Shown here piece after piece: positions 12,810-13,305 of a DNA stretch of 13,305 nt. Location: positions 1-13,305 of the forward strand of contig CALZHV010000048.1 of NCBI GenBank assembly GCA_945787485.1, read 5' to 3'. The position numbers and the translations under genes were made by a program. A model generated the notes under the pieces. That model saw only the letters and a list, made by a program, of their open reading frames with translations. It searched no databases and was not told the DNA's origin. Position 1 is the stretch's first letter; each line of letters opens with the position of its first letter. This DNA is from an uncultured Lachnospiraceae bacterium. GTDB taxonomy: Bacteria; Bacillota; Clostridia; Lachnospirales; Lachnospiraceae.

Positions 12810-13305
12810 CTATTCTACAGGAACAAGATTTTTAAGACTAAGGTCCATAATCGGAGCTCCATATGTAAGAGCACCTGCAGAAACATAATCAACGCCTATT
12901 TCTGAAATCTGTGCAAGTCTTTCCTTTGTAACATTTCCCGAGCACTCAGTTTCTGCTCTGCCGGAAACCATTTCAACAGCCTTCTTCATTGTGTCGTTAT
13001 CCATATTATCTAACATAATAATATCTGCCTTGGCATCTATTGCCTCCTGAAGCTGCTCGAGTGTCTCAACCTCAACCTCGATTTTTCTGACAAATGGTGC
13101 ATAAGCTCTTGCCATTTCAACAGCCTTCTTTATACTTCCTGCAGCACCTATATGATTATCCTTAATCAAGACACCATCAGAAAGATTATATCTGTGATTT
13201 GTTCCACCGCCGACACGAACAGCATATTTCTCAAACAATCTCATATTAGGAGTTGTCTTACGTGTGTCTAAGAGCTTAGTCTTTTTGCCTTCAAGTTCCT
13301 TTGCA
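12810..13305 (-). CDS. nadC: Nicotinate-nucleotide pyrophosphorylase, C-terminal part (runs off the window)
   Basis: Quinolinate phosphoribosyltransferase makes nicotinate mononucleotide from quinolinate and PRPP in de novo NAD synthesis. Only the last ~164 residues are here; the gene continues past the right edge, and family members have about 280. The visible part begins KELEGKKTKLLDTRKTTPNM and contains RVGGGTNHRYNLSDGVLIKDNH, whose Arg, His and Lys residues bind quinolinate and PRPP. IEVEVETLEQ, IIMLDNM, ECSGNV and VDYVSAGALTYGAP follow, all in the usual family order. The Met at 13244 is internal, because the same frame continues upstream with clear homology. Two small membrane-protein genes follow closely on the same strand. 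Other nad genes are probably to the right, outside the window. Confidence 0.95.
   Translation of the reverse strand, partial: AKELEGKKTKLLDTRKTTPNMRLFEKYAVRVGGGTNHRYNLSDGVLIKDNHIGAAGSIKKAVEMARAYAPFVRKIEVEVETLEQLQEAIDAKADIIMLDNMDNDTMKKAVEMVSGRAETECSGNVTKERLAQISEIGVDYVSAGALTYGAPIMDLSLKNLVPVE

Overview
The window looks like chromosomal DNA of a fermentative, AT-rich Firmicute, most likely a clostridial gut or rumen bacterium of the Lachnospiraceae type. This rests on pyruvate formate-lyase (PFL), a 2[4Fe-4S] clostridial ferredoxin, a MecA adaptor, a DUF1858 redox-disulfide protein, a GT2/DUF2304 pair, strong AGGAGG ribosome sites and near-consensus sigma-A promoters. The genus cannot be read from this window. 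No IS element, tRNA, rRNA, CRISPR array or phage gene was seen.

Left part (1-2853, minus strand): a three-gene PFL operon in which the enzyme is split. The core gene (686-2722) holds the Cys-Cys active site but stops before the glycyl-radical domain. That domain is a separate 79-residue protein (151-390) carrying the RVSGYA loop; 678 + 79 residues equals one ordinary PFL. Between them is a 69-residue protein (439-648) whose first ~28 residues resemble the start of the radical subunit, but whose tail has three cysteines instead of the glycine loop. I recognise no known family for it, and it is the most interesting item here. A rho-independent terminator (58-89) closes the operon.

Divergent from PFL (plus strand, 2945-5412): a DUF1858 redox-disulfide protein and transketolase. 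The shared promoter region carries several GTATAC-type palindromes. After transketolase comes a perfect FNR-type box, a GNRA hairpin and a strong terminator, which could form a short RNA gene.

Middle (5483-7094, minus): mecA (ClpC adaptor), a ~585-base non-coding stretch with AT-rich inverted repeats, then a ferredoxin gene with a perfect 7-1-7 Fur-type box just after its promoter.

Right-middle (7132-10591, minus): a DUF2304 membrane protein and two family-2 glycosyltransferases with their own promoter, downstream of pyruvate kinase.

Right (10663-11880, plus): a translationally coupled pair of unknown genes, an acidic coiled-coil protein and a lipoprotein, ending in a terminator. Facing them (11956-13305, minus) is the 3' part of nadC followed by two small membrane proteins of unknown function.

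Transketolase, pyruvate kinase and split PFL, with ferredoxin, outline sugar fermentation to pyruvate and then to acetyl-CoA and formate. The other genes concern cell envelope, protein turnover and NAD synthesis.
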